A stretch of DNA of 64,000 bases from Palsa-504 sp963839095 (GTDB taxonomy: Bacteria > Actinomycetota > Actinomycetes > Streptosporangiales > Streptosporangiaceae), in NCBI GenBank assembly GCA_963839095.1, contig CAWIUF010000068.1, positions 266,563 through 330,562 of the forward strand, given 5' to 3'. Under the pieces are notes generated by a model. The model had not been told where the DNA came from. It saw only the letters and a program-made list of their open reading frames with translations, and searched no databases. Shown one piece after another: positions 8,686-16,357 of the stretch. Position 1 is the first letter of the stretch. Every line of letters starts with the position of its first letter. The position numbers and the translations under genes were made by a program.

Positions 8686-9801
8686 GGCCAAGATCGCGGA
8701 CAGGCGGGCGGCGGAGTGTTCCTCACGCCACTCCCGGTCCACCCACGCCTGCCCCTTCTCCCCCATGACCCTGGCCTTCGCGGGGTCGGTGAGCAGTTCG
8801 GTGACGCGGGCCGCGACACCCGGTGCGTCACGGACCACGTAGCCGGTCTCGCCGTCGAGGATGGCATCCGGCGCCCCGCCCGAGTCGCCGCCGATCACCG
8901 GCAGTCCGGTGGCCGACGCCTCGAGGTAGACGATGCCGAGGCCCTCGACGTCCAGGCCGGCCCGGCGGGTGCGGCAGGGCATGGCGAACACGTCGGCCGC
9001 GTCGTAGTAGCTGGGCAAGTCGGCCCAGGGCACCGGGCCGGTGAAGATGATGTCGTCGCCGACCTTGCTTCGCTCGGCCAGGCGCCTCAGCGTGGGCGCA
9101 TAGGGGCCATCACCCACGAGCAGCAGAATCGCGTCGCTGACCTGTGCCTTGACCTGCGGCCAGGCCATGATCAGGGTGTCCTGGCCCTTGCGCGGGACCA
9201 TCCGGGAGACGCAGGCCACCACCGGCCGCCGGCCGAGCCCGAGCCGTTCCCTGACCGCGGCGCCGCCCGCCCCGGGACGGAAGAACGTCGTGTCCACGCC
9301 CGGCGCCAGCCGGGCCATCCGGCGCTGTGCCGACGGGGACAGCGCGCGGGCCAGCCGGACCCGGAAGTACTCGCCGAGGTAGGTGACCACGTCGACCTCG
9401 TCACCGATGCGGTGCAGCAGGCCGCGGGCGCCCGGGAGCGCGGCCCAGCCCGCCTCGTGGCCGTGGGTCAGCGCGACGGCCCTGGTCACGCCCGCCTTGC
9501 GCAGCGCCGGGGTGATGAGGCCGAGCGGCGCCGCCGCGCCGAACAGCACGGTGTCGCAGTCGTGCTCGCGGGCGATGGCCACGGCCCGGCGAGATACCGA
9601 GGGCACCGGCAGCATCAGCGAACCCGGGTGCCTCACCACCGGAAACGGCTGCTTCGCGTCGAACTCGGCCGCGCCTTCCCAGGCGGGCGCGTAGACGGTC
9701 ACCGTACCGGCGGGCAGCCGGGTGGCCAGTGCGTGCACGAACGACTGGATGCCGCCACGGCGGGGCGGGAAGTCGTTGGTGACGATCAACGTGCGGGGCA
9801 C
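8680..9801 (-). CDS. pimB: GT4 glycosyltransferase, PimB-type mannosyltransferase
   Basis: A 373-aa GT-B enzyme of family GT4, most like the actinobacterial alpha-1,6-mannosyltransferase that adds the second mannose to phosphatidyl-myo-inositol mannoside at the inner membrane face, using GDP-mannose. Seen: NDFPPRRGGIQSF at the N-terminus (acceptor-side loop), CVSRMVPRKGQD near residue 190 opening the donor domain, and EGLGIVYLEA (E-x7-E type) near residue 276. The GTG start at 9801 has no ribosome-binding site but has a TATAC element about 10 bp upstream, suggesting a leaderless message. Substrate is inferred from family. Confidence 0.82.
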   Translation of the reverse strand: MPRTLIVTNDFPPRRGGIQSFVHALATRLPAGTVTVYAPAWEGAAEFDAKQPFPVVRHPGSLMLPVPSVSRRAVAIAREHDCDTVLFGAAAPLGLITPALRKAGVTRAVALTHGHEAGWAALPGARGLLHRIGDEVDVVTYLGEYFRVRLARALSPSAQRRMARLAPGVDTTFFRPGAGGAAVRERLGLGRRPVVACVSRMVPRKGQDTLIMAWPQVKAQVSDAILLLVGDGPYAPTLRRLAERSKVGDDIIFTGPVPWADLPSYYDAADVFAMPCRTRRAGLDVEGLGIVYLEASATGLPVIGGDSGGAPDAILDGETGYVVRDAPGVAARVTELLTDPAKARVMGEKGQAWVDREWREEHSAARLSAILAG

Positions 9802-9816
9802 CGGACGAGTGTATAA
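9802..9816 (-). promoter_or_regulatory. Possible leaderless promoter for pimB (TTATAC -10 element)
   Basis: On the minus strand TTATACA ends 8-9 bases before the GTG of pimB at 9801, and no Shine-Dalgarno sequence is present. This is the usual arrangement for leaderless transcripts in actinomycetes. No clear -35 hexamer was seen, so confidence is low. Confidence 0.35.
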
Positions 9817-9913
9817 GGCGGCGCGTTCGGCCTTCTTCTTCTCGTGCTCGCCGTAGAGCAGCGTCCAGCCGGACAGGGCGATGACCTGGCGCGGGTGTTT
9901 ACGGGCGCGGGTC

Positions 9914-10969
9914 TTACGGGCGAAGGGCCCCGTCGAGGTTGTCGGCGTACCACGGCGTGCTCATCGGGATCTTCTGCACGTTCATCCCGGTTTGCGGCGC
10001 GTCGATGATGTAGCCGCCGCCGACGTAAATGGCCACGTGCCCCTCGCCGTTGTAGATCAGCAGGTCACCCGGCTCGAGGGAAGCCAGGGGCACGTGCGGC
10101 AGCGCGGCCCACTGCGAGTAGCTGTCCCGCGGTATCTGCACGCCGGCCGCCGCCCAGGCGGACATGGCCAGGCCGGAGCAGTCGAAGCCCAGCTGGCACG
10201 GCCCGGTGCCGCCGTAGACGTACGGGCAGCCGAGCTGGGCGTAGGCGAACGCGACCGCCTTCCCGGCCTGGGAGTCGGTCGGCCCGTCGTACTGCTGGGG
10301 GGCGGAGCTGCCGTTGGCGCCGATCGTGTGGTTGGTGACCTGCTGCTGCTGCGGGACCGTCAGGCGGGCCAGCGTGGCCTTCTGGTCGTCGATGAGCTTG
10401 GCGAGGGAGGTCTTGTGGCTGGCGAGCTGGGTCTTGAGGCCGGCGATCCCCGATTCGGTGCGCTGCACCTGCTGCTCGACCCCGGACAGCTGGCTGGCGT
10501 CGCCGAGCAGCTGCTGCGTCATCGCGGTCCGGTTCCCGGAGAGCTCCATCAGCAGCGACGCCTGCTGCAGCAGGGTGGACGGGTCGCCCGAGGTGAGAAC
10601 GCCCGCCATCGAGGTGGCCCCGGTATCTTCAAACGCCGCGGCGGCGGTCTGCGCCACGTTGGCCTGAGCCGACTGGAACTGCGCCTGGGCGTGCTTCAGG
10701 TGCGTGCGAACCTGGGACAGCTTCGACTTCGCGGCGGAAAGCTGCTGGCTGGCCTGGTCATACTGCTCGGTGACCTTATTGAACTGCGTCGTGAGCTGGT
10801 TGATCTTGGCCTCGACCTGCTGGACGGTCGGCTGCGGGGCGGCATCGGCGCCGGTACCCGAGGCGACGACCACGAGCCCGCCGATAGAGAGCAGCCCGGC
10901 CGCGAGCGCGACGCTACGGCGAACCCGAGACAGGCTGCCCGTCAGCCGCGTACTCACGCTACCTATCAC
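9914..10969 (-). CDS. Secreted NlpC/P60 peptidoglycan endopeptidase (RipA-like)
   Basis: Exported cell-wall hydrolase that cleaves the peptide stems of peptidoglycan. A signal peptide (residues 1-44, ending ADAAPQP) is followed by a long coiled coil (about 48-215) that usually restrains activity, then a catalytic NlpC/P60 domain (about 238-351) with Cys in FDCSGL, His in GEGHVAIYVG and a third polar residue after GYIIDAP. Length 351 aa is normal. Start GTG/ATG MIGSVSTRL at 10969. The 180 bp upstream contain a GGGCGGTGACCGCC hairpin but I did not see the hallmarks of a ydaO riboswitch, which often precedes such genes. Confidence 0.9.
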   Translation of the reverse strand: MIGSVSTRLTGSLSRVRRSVALAAGLLSIGGLVVVASGTGADAAPQPTVQQVEAKINQLTTQFNKVTEQYDQASQQLSAAKSKLSQVRTHLKHAQAQFQSAQANVAQTAAAAFEDTGATSMAGVLTSGDPSTLLQQASLLMELSGNRTAMTQQLLGDASQLSGVEQQVQRTESGIAGLKTQLASHKTSLAKLIDDQKATLARLTVPQQQQVTNHTIGANGSSAPQQYDGPTDSQAGKAVAFAYAQLGCPYVYGGTGPCQLGFDCSGLAMSAWAAAGVQIPRDSYSQWAALPHVPLASLEPGDLLIYNGEGHVAIYVGGGYIIDAPQTGMNVQKIPMSTPWYADNLDGALRP

Positions 10970-11149
10970 GCTCCCAAATCATCCCGCTCGCCCGGGCGTT
11001 TGCCCTGGTTTTCGGCGGCGGTCACCGCCCGGCGACTCCTGGGTCAGCGTAGTGAAGGGAATAGGGGCGATTCAACCGATTCCCCTAATTCCGGCTACGT
11101 CGTTACGCTGCCTTAACTCACTCTCGCGAACGAGTCCGTAACGGTAGCA

Positions 11150-11425
11150 TCACGATGCTTTGGTTTCCGGGAAGACACGCTGAGCCCAGGCTCGCGCTCC
11201 GGGTAGGACGGCCGGGCCCGATTGCGAAGGCCCAGGCAGCGAGAGCCGGAGCGGGGACACCAGGCCGGCCGCCGCGAGGACCGTGAGCGCCTTCGCCTCC
11301 GCCTCGGTGAGGTGACCGGGGGCCACCGCGGAGAAGCCCGCCGCGTTTCGCGGCTGAAGCATGGTAATAACGCAATCCTGACAGCCGGCGCCGCGCATCT
11401 CGCAACGTTCGCAGTCGATTTCCAT
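11150..11425 (-). CDS. Small conserved cysteine-rich protein, 91 aa
   Basis: Actinobacterial protein of unknown function. Four cysteines form the N-terminal pattern CERCEMRGAGCQDC (residues 5-18), likely a metal site, followed by CVITML and then an AEAKALTVLAAAGLVSPLRL helix pair. The start at ATG 11425 has AGGAGG four bases upstream. It sits upstream of the NlpC/P60 gene on the same strand, 180 bp away, an association I recall from other actinobacteria. Confidence 0.75.
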   Translation of the reverse strand: MEIDCERCEMRGAGCQDCVITMLQPRNAAGFSAVAPGHLTEAEAKALTVLAAAGLVSPLRLSLPGPSQSGPAVLPGARAWAQRVFPETKAS

Positions 11426-12037
11426 GACACCTCCTATGCATTGCGTGAATGGACGGACACAACGTACTGAGCCCCTCTGACATTTCGGCGGCCGCGCGTG
11501 TCGCGGGCCGGGCGAGGGCGAGTGTCGCGGAACGGGCGAGGCGCAACTGCCGCGGGCGGCGGCATGGCGACTGCGACGCCCGGGACGCGGGACCGCTGGC
11601 CCGACCGGATACGCGGCGGCGAGTTAACCACGGTTCGGATCCGGGTGTGCGGACGACGGGTATTCGTCGGCACACTGGATGGCGGGTACACGACGCTCAC
11701 CAGCAACGCGACGAATAGAACCGGCGTCGGAAGAAGTTCCGAGGCTGCGAGGGCAGCGCAGCGGACGCTCGGGCAGTGCCAGGCACCGGCGCGGAGCGGG
11801 CACACGGGGCGGGAGCGGGGAGACGGGGCGGAAGCGGCTCAAGGGGGCAGAGGGGCGAGGGCGGCGTGGCGGTGGAGGAATGTCAGTGGGCGGCTTTACT
11901 TTAGGGAGCGTGATCGATCCGGGCGCGGCGACGCGGGCACCATGCGGGTGCGAGGACGCGGCGTCCGCCTGGGAGGAACGTGAGCCGGACGGCACGGGCC
12001 GGGGAGGGGCTGACCCGGCTGAAGCTGGTCGGGCCGG
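11426..12037. other. 612-bp stretch with no convincing gene; purine-rich top strand
   Basis: Between the cysteine-rich gene and the exonuclease gene no frame combines a start, a ribosome-binding site and normal codon bias. From about 11750 the + strand becomes unusually rich in G and A, and this skew continues into the 5' part of the exonuclease gene. Short reading frames such as 11881-12041 (+) overlap the exonuclease start but show no family resemblance. The stretch may contain the promoter of the exonuclease gene; the lower-GC segment TTTACTTTAGGGAG at 11897-11910 is a candidate. Confidence 0.5.
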
Positions 12038-12892
12038 ATGAGTCGGGGCGCCGGCGGGGGTGAGCTGGACGGGCCGTGGGGAGGCCGGAGGCGGGAGCGG
12101 AAGCTTCAGGGCTGGGGCGGGCCGGATCTGCGCGGGGACGCGGTCCCGGGGAGCCTGGGCGCGACCGAGCTGAGCCAGGTGGAGTTTGCCGTGGTGGACC
12201 TGGAGACCACGGGGTGGTCGCCGGAGGTGGCGGCGATTACCGAGATCGCGGCGGTGCGGGTCACGGGGGCCGGCGCGGTGGGCTGGCGCTCGCGGCGCAG
12301 GGAAGGCTCGGCGCGGGGTGATGACCCGGTGCGGCAGGGCGGGGCAGGACGGGACGGAGCGCAGCGGGACGGGGCACCGCAGGACAGGGCGCGGCGGAGT
12401 GGGGGGCGGCGGAGGGAGTTTGTGCGGCTGGGGGAATTTGCCTCGCTGGTTAATACGGGGGTGGCGGTTCCGCCGGGGATCGCGGAGCTGACCGGGATCA
12501 CCGACCCGATGCTGGCCGCGGCCCCGGGGCTGGGGGCGGTGCTGCCCCGGCTGCTCGAGTTCAGCCGGGGGTGCGTGCTGGTCGCGCACAACGCGCCGTT
12601 CGACCTGCGGTTCCTGGTGGCCGGGTGCGGCGACTGCGGGCTGGCGTGGCCCGGGTTCACCGTCCTGGACACCGTCATGCTGGCCCGGCGGGTGATGGAC
12701 CCGGACGAGGTGGCGGACTGCAAGCTGGGCACGCTGGCCGGCTTCTTCGGCGCGCGGACGGCGCCGAGCCACCGCGCGCTGGCCGACGCGCGGGCCACCG
12801 CGGACGTGCTCAGCTGGCTCATCCGGCGGCTGGAACACCGCGGCATCCGCACCATGCAGCAGCTCAGCGCGTGGCCGGACGTAGTAGCGTAA
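12038..12892 (+). CDS. DnaQ-like DEDDh 3'-5' exonuclease
   Basis: Exonuclease of the DNA polymerase III epsilon superfamily. ExoI is DLETTG (residues 54-59), ExoII is HNAPFDLRFL (184-193) and ExoIII is HRALADARATAD (about 245-256), so all catalytic Asp/Glu and the His are present. Between the second and third core strands, about residues 78-126 are an Arg/Gly/Asp/Gln-rich insertion absent from typical members, in the purine-rich DNA stretch. The N-terminal 45 residues are also low-complexity, so the true start may be later, for example near residue 40. No polymerase or helicase domain is attached, so it is likely a repair or RNA-processing nuclease. Confidence 0.82.
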   Translation: MSRGAGGGELDGPWGGRRRERKLQGWGGPDLRGDAVPGSLGATELSQVEFAVVDLETTGWSPEVAAITEIAAVRVTGAGAVGWRSRRREGSARGDDPVRQGGAGRDGAQRDGAPQDRARRSGGRRREFVRLGEFASLVNTGVAVPPGIAELTGITDPMLAAAPGLGAVLPRLLEFSRGCVLVAHNAPFDLRFLVAGCGDCGLAWPGFTVLDTVMLARRVMDPDEVADCKLGTLAGFFGARTAPSHRALADARATADVLSWLIRRLEHRGIRTMQQLSAWPDVVA

Positions 12893-12951
12893 GCGCCAGC
12901 CCGGGCCGTCAGCCCGGCGGGCCGTAACCGAGACAGGCTGGGAGGCATCCG

Positions 12952-13245
12952 GTGGTCACCGCGATCGTTCTGGTGAGGGCAGAGATCCAGCGCATTCCTG
13001 AGGTCGCCGAGCTGATCGCCCAGATTCCCGAGGTGAGCGAGGTCTACTCGGTCACCGGGGAGTTCGACATGGTGGCGATGGTCCGGGTCCGCTCACACGA
13101 GGAGCTCGCCGACGTCATCCCGGGCGGGCTGAACAAGGTCCCGGGCGTCACGCACACCGAGACCCACATCGCGTTCCGCACCTACAGCCGGCACGACCTG
13201 GACGCCGCCTTCTCCCTGGGGCTGGCCGAAGGCGCCGAAGTCTGA
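12952..13245 (+). CDS. Stand-alone Lrp/AsnC ligand-binding (RAM) domain protein
   Basis: At 97 residues this is only the RAM effector-binding domain of Lrp/AsnC regulators, with no helix-turn-helix. It begins directly with a beta strand (VTAIVLVRAEIQRIP) and has the family pattern VTGEFDMVAMVRV near residues 38-50 and HTETHIAFRTYS near 64-75. Such proteins form beta-propeller-like dimers or octamers that bind amino acids. Start GTG 12952 has GGGAGG 8-9 bp upstream. It is next to trpD (convergent, 20 bp), which makes a tie to amino-acid sensing attractive but unproven. Confidence 0.85.
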   Translation: MVTAIVLVRAEIQRIPEVAELIAQIPEVSEVYSVTGEFDMVAMVRVRSHEELADVIPGGLNKVPGVTHTETHIAFRTYSRHDLDAAFSLGLAEGAEV

Positions 13246-13265
13246 GCCCCCCCGCAGGTCAGGCC

Positions 13266-14339
13266 CTAGCGGATTAACCGGTTCGGCAGCGCGGGCGCCA
13301 GCCGGCGGCTGACCTCGACCCAGCGGTCGAGCAGCGCGCTGGCGGCGCCGGAGTCGACCGCCTCGGCGGCGCGGGCGTACCCGTCGGCCAGCGCGGGGAC
13401 GACCGCGGCGGGGCCGGCCACGCCGGCCGTCGCGGCCAGCGCGGCGGCCGCGTTCAGCAGCACGATGTCGCGGACCGGGCCCGGCTGCCCGGCGAGTACC
13501 GCGCGGACTACCTCGGCGTTCCGGGCGGCGTCACCGCCCCGCAGGTCGGCCACGGTGGCCGGCGGCAGGCCGAGCGAGGACGGGTGGAATTCGGTCCGGG
13601 CCACCTCGCCGTCGTGGACGACCCACAGCGTGGACGGTCCGGTGGTGGTCAGCTCGTCGAGGCCGTCCTCGCCCCGGAACACCAGGGCCGAGCAGCCGCG
13701 CCCGGCCAGCACGCCGGCGATGATCTCGCCCATCCTGGGGTCGAACACGCCGACCGCCTGGGCCGTGGGGCGGGCCGGGTTGGCCACCGGGCCGAGGAAG
13801 TTGAACACGGTGGGCACGCCGAGCTCGCTGCGGGTCGGGCCGGCGTACCGCAGCGCCGGGTGGTACAGCGGCGCGAACAGGAAGGCCACGCCGATCTCGG
13901 CCGCCAACTCGGCGCTCGCGGCCGGCGGCAGGTTGATCGCCACGCCGAGGGCCTCGAGCACGTCGGCCGCCCCGCACGCGGACGAGGCCGCCCGGTTGCC
14001 GTGCTTGATCATCCGGGCGCCGGCGGCGGCCGCCACGATCGTGCCCATCGTGGAGATGTTGACCGTGTGCGCCTGATCCCCGCCGGTGCCCACCAGGTCG
14101 GTCAGCTGGCCGGGCACGATGATCGGGGTGGCGTGCGCGAGCATCGACCGGGCCAGCCCGGTCATCTCCGCCACCGACGTGCCCTTGATCCGCAGCGCGA
14201 CCCCGAAGCCCGCGATCTGGGACGGCGTCGCGGCGCCCTCCATGATCTCGTTCATGGCCCACTCGCTCTCGTCGGCGGTGAGCGAGTCACCGCGGATGAG
14301 CGCGGCCAACAGCGCGGGCCAGGTGGTTCGGGCATCCAT
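13266..14339 (-). CDS. trpD: Anthranilate phosphoribosyltransferase
   Basis: Second step of tryptophan synthesis: joins anthranilate to phosphoribosyl pyrophosphate. Motifs are VGTGGDQAHTVNIST (about 83-97), KHGNRAASSACG (113-124) and GEDGLDELT (about 224-232), all in the usual order; length 357 aa is normal. Start ATG 14339 (MDARTTWPALL). No other trp gene is adjacent. In related genomes trpD lies beside ctaE-qcrCAB, as here. Confidence 0.95.
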   Translation of the reverse strand: MDARTTWPALLAALIRGDSLTADESEWAMNEIMEGAATPSQIAGFGVALRIKGTSVAEMTGLARSMLAHATPIIVPGQLTDLVGTGGDQAHTVNISTMGTIVAAAAGARMIKHGNRAASSACGAADVLEALGVAINLPPAASAELAAEIGVAFLFAPLYHPALRYAGPTRSELGVPTVFNFLGPVANPARPTAQAVGVFDPRMGEIIAGVLAGRGCSALVFRGEDGLDELTTTGPSTLWVVHDGEVARTEFHPSSLGLPPATVADLRGGDAARNAEVVRAVLAGQPGPVRDIVLLNAAAALAATAGVAGPAAVVPALADGYARAAEAVDSGAASALLDRWVEVSRRLAPALPNRLIR

Positions 14340-14447
14340 GGCAGGCCTCCAACGGGAGGAAGGTGAACCCCGGCGGTCCGGGGACGGAAGGAGAGCGGGA
14401 GGAGGAAACGGGGCGGGAAAACCAGCCCCGTTCGGGAGAAAAGGACC

Positions 14448-14837
14448 TCAGCCGCTGATGACGGGACGCTCTCGCATCAGCCCGGCCAGTTCGTGCGCCA
14501 GCGCGATCGGGTCGATCGGGTGGCTGATCACGGCGTCGGCCCGGGACCAGGTGGCGAGCCAGCCGTCGTCCGCCCGGCCGGTGATCAGCAGCGCCGGCGG
14601 GCAGTTGTAGATCTCGTCCTTGGCCTGGCGGCACACGCCCATCCCGCCGTACGGCTGGGCCTCCCCGTCGAGCACCATCACGTCCGCGCCGCCGGCGTCG
14701 AGCAGCCGGAACAGCGCAGGCTGGGTGGCTACCTCGATAATTTCTGCGTCCGGGACATCCATCGCGGGGCGACGCCCGATGGCGAGCCTGACCTGGGCTC
14801 GGACATCGGCGTCGTGGCTGTACACAACGACCTTCAT
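14448..14837 (-). CDS. Degenerate response-regulator receiver protein
   Basis: Single receiver-like domain of about 129 residues without an output domain. The Asp in VMVLDGEA occupies the phosphorylation position and HDAD near the start supplies acidic residues, but the invariant Lys of the KP motif is replaced (SHPIDP), so ordinary phosphorylation signalling is doubtful. Start ATG 14837 gives MKVVVYSHDADV, a normal first strand; an upstream ATG at 14864 would add nine unrelated residues. It is divergent from ctaE (80 bp), so the two share a promoter region. Confidence 0.72.
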   Translation of the reverse strand: MKVVVYSHDADVRAQVRLAIGRRPAMDVPDAEIIEVATQPALFRLLDAGGADVMVLDGEAQPYGGMGVCRQAKDEIYNCPPALLITGRADDGWLATWSRADAVISHPIDPIALAHELAGLMRERPVISG

Positions 14838-14904
14838 GAAAGTGCATGGTACAGATACCGTCACGGATCCGGGGGGTCGCGTGGCGATCGCCTACAGGTT
14901 GTCG

Positions 14905-14918
14905 TAATAATTGCTTCG
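14905..14918 (+). promoter_or_regulatory. Probable leaderless -10 element of ctaE
   Basis: TAATAAT at 14905-14911 ends six bases before the GTG start of ctaE, with no ribosome-binding site between. That spacing fits a transcript that begins at or near the start codon. A matching -35 was not clear. Confidence 0.4.
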
Positions 14919-15556
14919 TGACGACAGCAACCGTGGAGACGGCCCCGAGGACACCGGCCAGCAGACCCAATCTGGTCAGCGTCGGTACCATCATCTGGCT
15001 CTCCTCCGAACTGATGTTCTTCGCGGCCCTGTTCGCGATGTACTTCACCGTCAGGTCGGTGGACAAGGGGGCCGGAATTGCCTGGCCTGGCGCGCATCTC
15101 GACATCGCGCTCGGCTCGACCAACACCACGGTCCTGCTGCTGTCCAGCGTTACCTGCCAGATGGGCGTGTTCGCCGTCGAACGCGGCCAGATCAGGCGCA
15201 CCAGGTCACTGCTGCACCCGATGAGCTGGGGCCTGCGCGAGTGGTACGTGCTGACCTTCCTGATGGGCCTGTACTTCGACCTGGGCCAGGGCTACGAGTA
15301 CTTCGGCCTGGTCCACGACGATCACCTCACCATCGCGTCCAGCGCCTACGGCTCGGTGTTCTACCTGCCCACCGGGTTCCACGGGCTGCACGTGGCCGGC
15401 GGCCTGGTGGCCTTCATCTTCTTGCTCGGGCGCACCTACGCGGCCCGGACCTTCACCCATGAACAGCAGGTCAGCGCGATCGTCGTGTCGTACTACTGGC
15501 ACTTCGTCGACGTCGTGTGGATCGGCCTGTTCACCGTCATCTACCTCATCCATTAG
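14918..15556 (+). CDS. ctaE: Cytochrome c oxidase subunit III
   Basis: Membrane subunit of the aa3 terminal oxidase, about 212 aa with five membrane segments, the short actinobacterial form. Family signals are SSELMFFAALFAMYFTVR in the first helix, LTFLMGLYFDLGQGYEY, STAYGSVFYLPTGFHG-type sequence (here SSAYGSVFYLPTGFHG) and YYWHFVDVVWIGLFTVIY at the C-terminus. Start GTG 14918 (MTTATVETAP). It heads the ctaE-qcrCAB operon and would assemble into the bc1-aa3 supercomplex with CtaC/CtaD/CtaF encoded 12 kb away. Confidence 0.95.
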   Translation: MTTATVETAPRTPASRPNLVSVGTIIWLSSELMFFAALFAMYFTVRSVDKGAGIAWPGAHLDIALGSTNTTVLLLSSVTCQMGVFAVERGQIRRTRSLLHPMSWGLREWYVLTFLMGLYFDLGQGYEYFGLVHDDHLTIASSAYGSVFYLPTGFHGLHVAGGLVAFIFLLGRTYAARTFTHEQQVSAIVVSYYWHFVDVVWIGLFTVIYLIH

Positions 15557-15570
15557 TCAGGGGACAGCGA

Positions 15571-16350
15571 GTGAGCTGGATAAACGCCAGGCGCAGGCGC
15601 CCGGCCGCCGGCTACGCGGCACTGCTACTTGGGCTCGTCGTTGTCGCGCTGGTCTACGGGTCGCTCACCTCCCGGGGTGGCGTCACCGAGGCCTCGGCCG
15701 CGGTCGGGGCTCAGCAGGACGTCATGGCCGGGCAGAAGCTGTTTCAGGCGAACTGCTCGAGCTGCCACGGCCTCGAGGCCCAGGGCACCTCGCAGGCGCC
15801 CAGCCTGATCGGCGCCGGTGCGGCCGCGGTCGACTTCCAGGTGTCCACCGGCCGGATGCCGGCCAAGGAAGTCGGCGCGGAGAACGAGCGCAAGCCGGTC
15901 GATCGTTCACCCACGCAGGCAGATCCGATCCCGGACTCCCAGCAGGTGTCGACGACCGGGGCGGACACCGCGCTCGGGTACCAGCTGTTCAGCGCCAACT
16001 GCTCGCAGTGCCACAACGCCGGCCTGTCCGGCGGCGCGCTGACCTACGGCAAGGACGCGCCGCCGCTCACCGCGGCCACGCCGACCCAGATCTACGAGGC
16101 CATGCTGACCGGGCCCGAGGCCATGCCGGTGTTCGCCGACGGCGCGGTCACCCCGCAGGCCAAGAAGGACATCATCGCCTACATCACGCAGACCCGGGTG
16201 GAGCCCAATCCGGGCGGCTTCTCGCTCGGCCGGACCGGCCCGATCACCGAGGGCCTGGTGATCTTCTTCGGCGGCCTGGGCTTCCTGATTCTCATCGCGC
16301 TGTGGATTACCGCGAAGCGGCGTGATCCAAGACCGACGGGGATGGAGTAG
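15571..16350 (+). CDS. qcrC: Dihaem cytochrome c subunit of the bc1 complex
   Basis: Membrane-anchored dihaem cytochrome cc that passes electrons from the Rieske protein to oxidase subunit II. One N-terminal membrane helix (about 13-30), haem sites CSSCH and CSQCH, and a C-terminal helix (about 232-250) followed by KRRD are present. The linker between the haem domains looks about 13 residues shorter than usual: after GRMPAKEVG...RKPV it runs SPTQADPIPDSQQVS, lacking the helix that normally follows TPxQ. This may be a real deletion or an in-frame assembly loss. Start GTG 15571 with AGGGGA upstream. Confidence 0.93.
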   Translation: MSWINARRRRPAAGYAALLLGLVVVALVYGSLTSRGGVTEASAAVGAQQDVMAGQKLFQANCSSCHGLEAQGTSQAPSLIGAGAAAVDFQVSTGRMPAKEVGAENERKPVDRSPTQADPIPDSQQVSTTGADTALGYQLFSANCSQCHNAGLSGGALTYGKDAPPLTAATPTQIYEAMLTGPEAMPVFADGAVTPQAKKDIIAYITQTRVEPNPGGFSLGRTGPITEGLVIFFGGLGFLILIALWITAKRRDPRPTGME

Positions 16351-16357
16351 AGGCGTC

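Noticed and set aside
10970..11149. A ydaO (c-di-AMP) riboswitch upstream of the NlpC/P60 gene
   Set aside because: Such riboswitches often precede this gene family, but I found only a short GGGCGGTGACCGCC hairpin and not the conserved core sequences.
11434..12041. Several reading frames of 80-160 codons before the exonuclease gene
   Set aside because: None has a ribosome-binding site, normal codon bias or family similarity; they follow from purine-rich low-complexity DNA.
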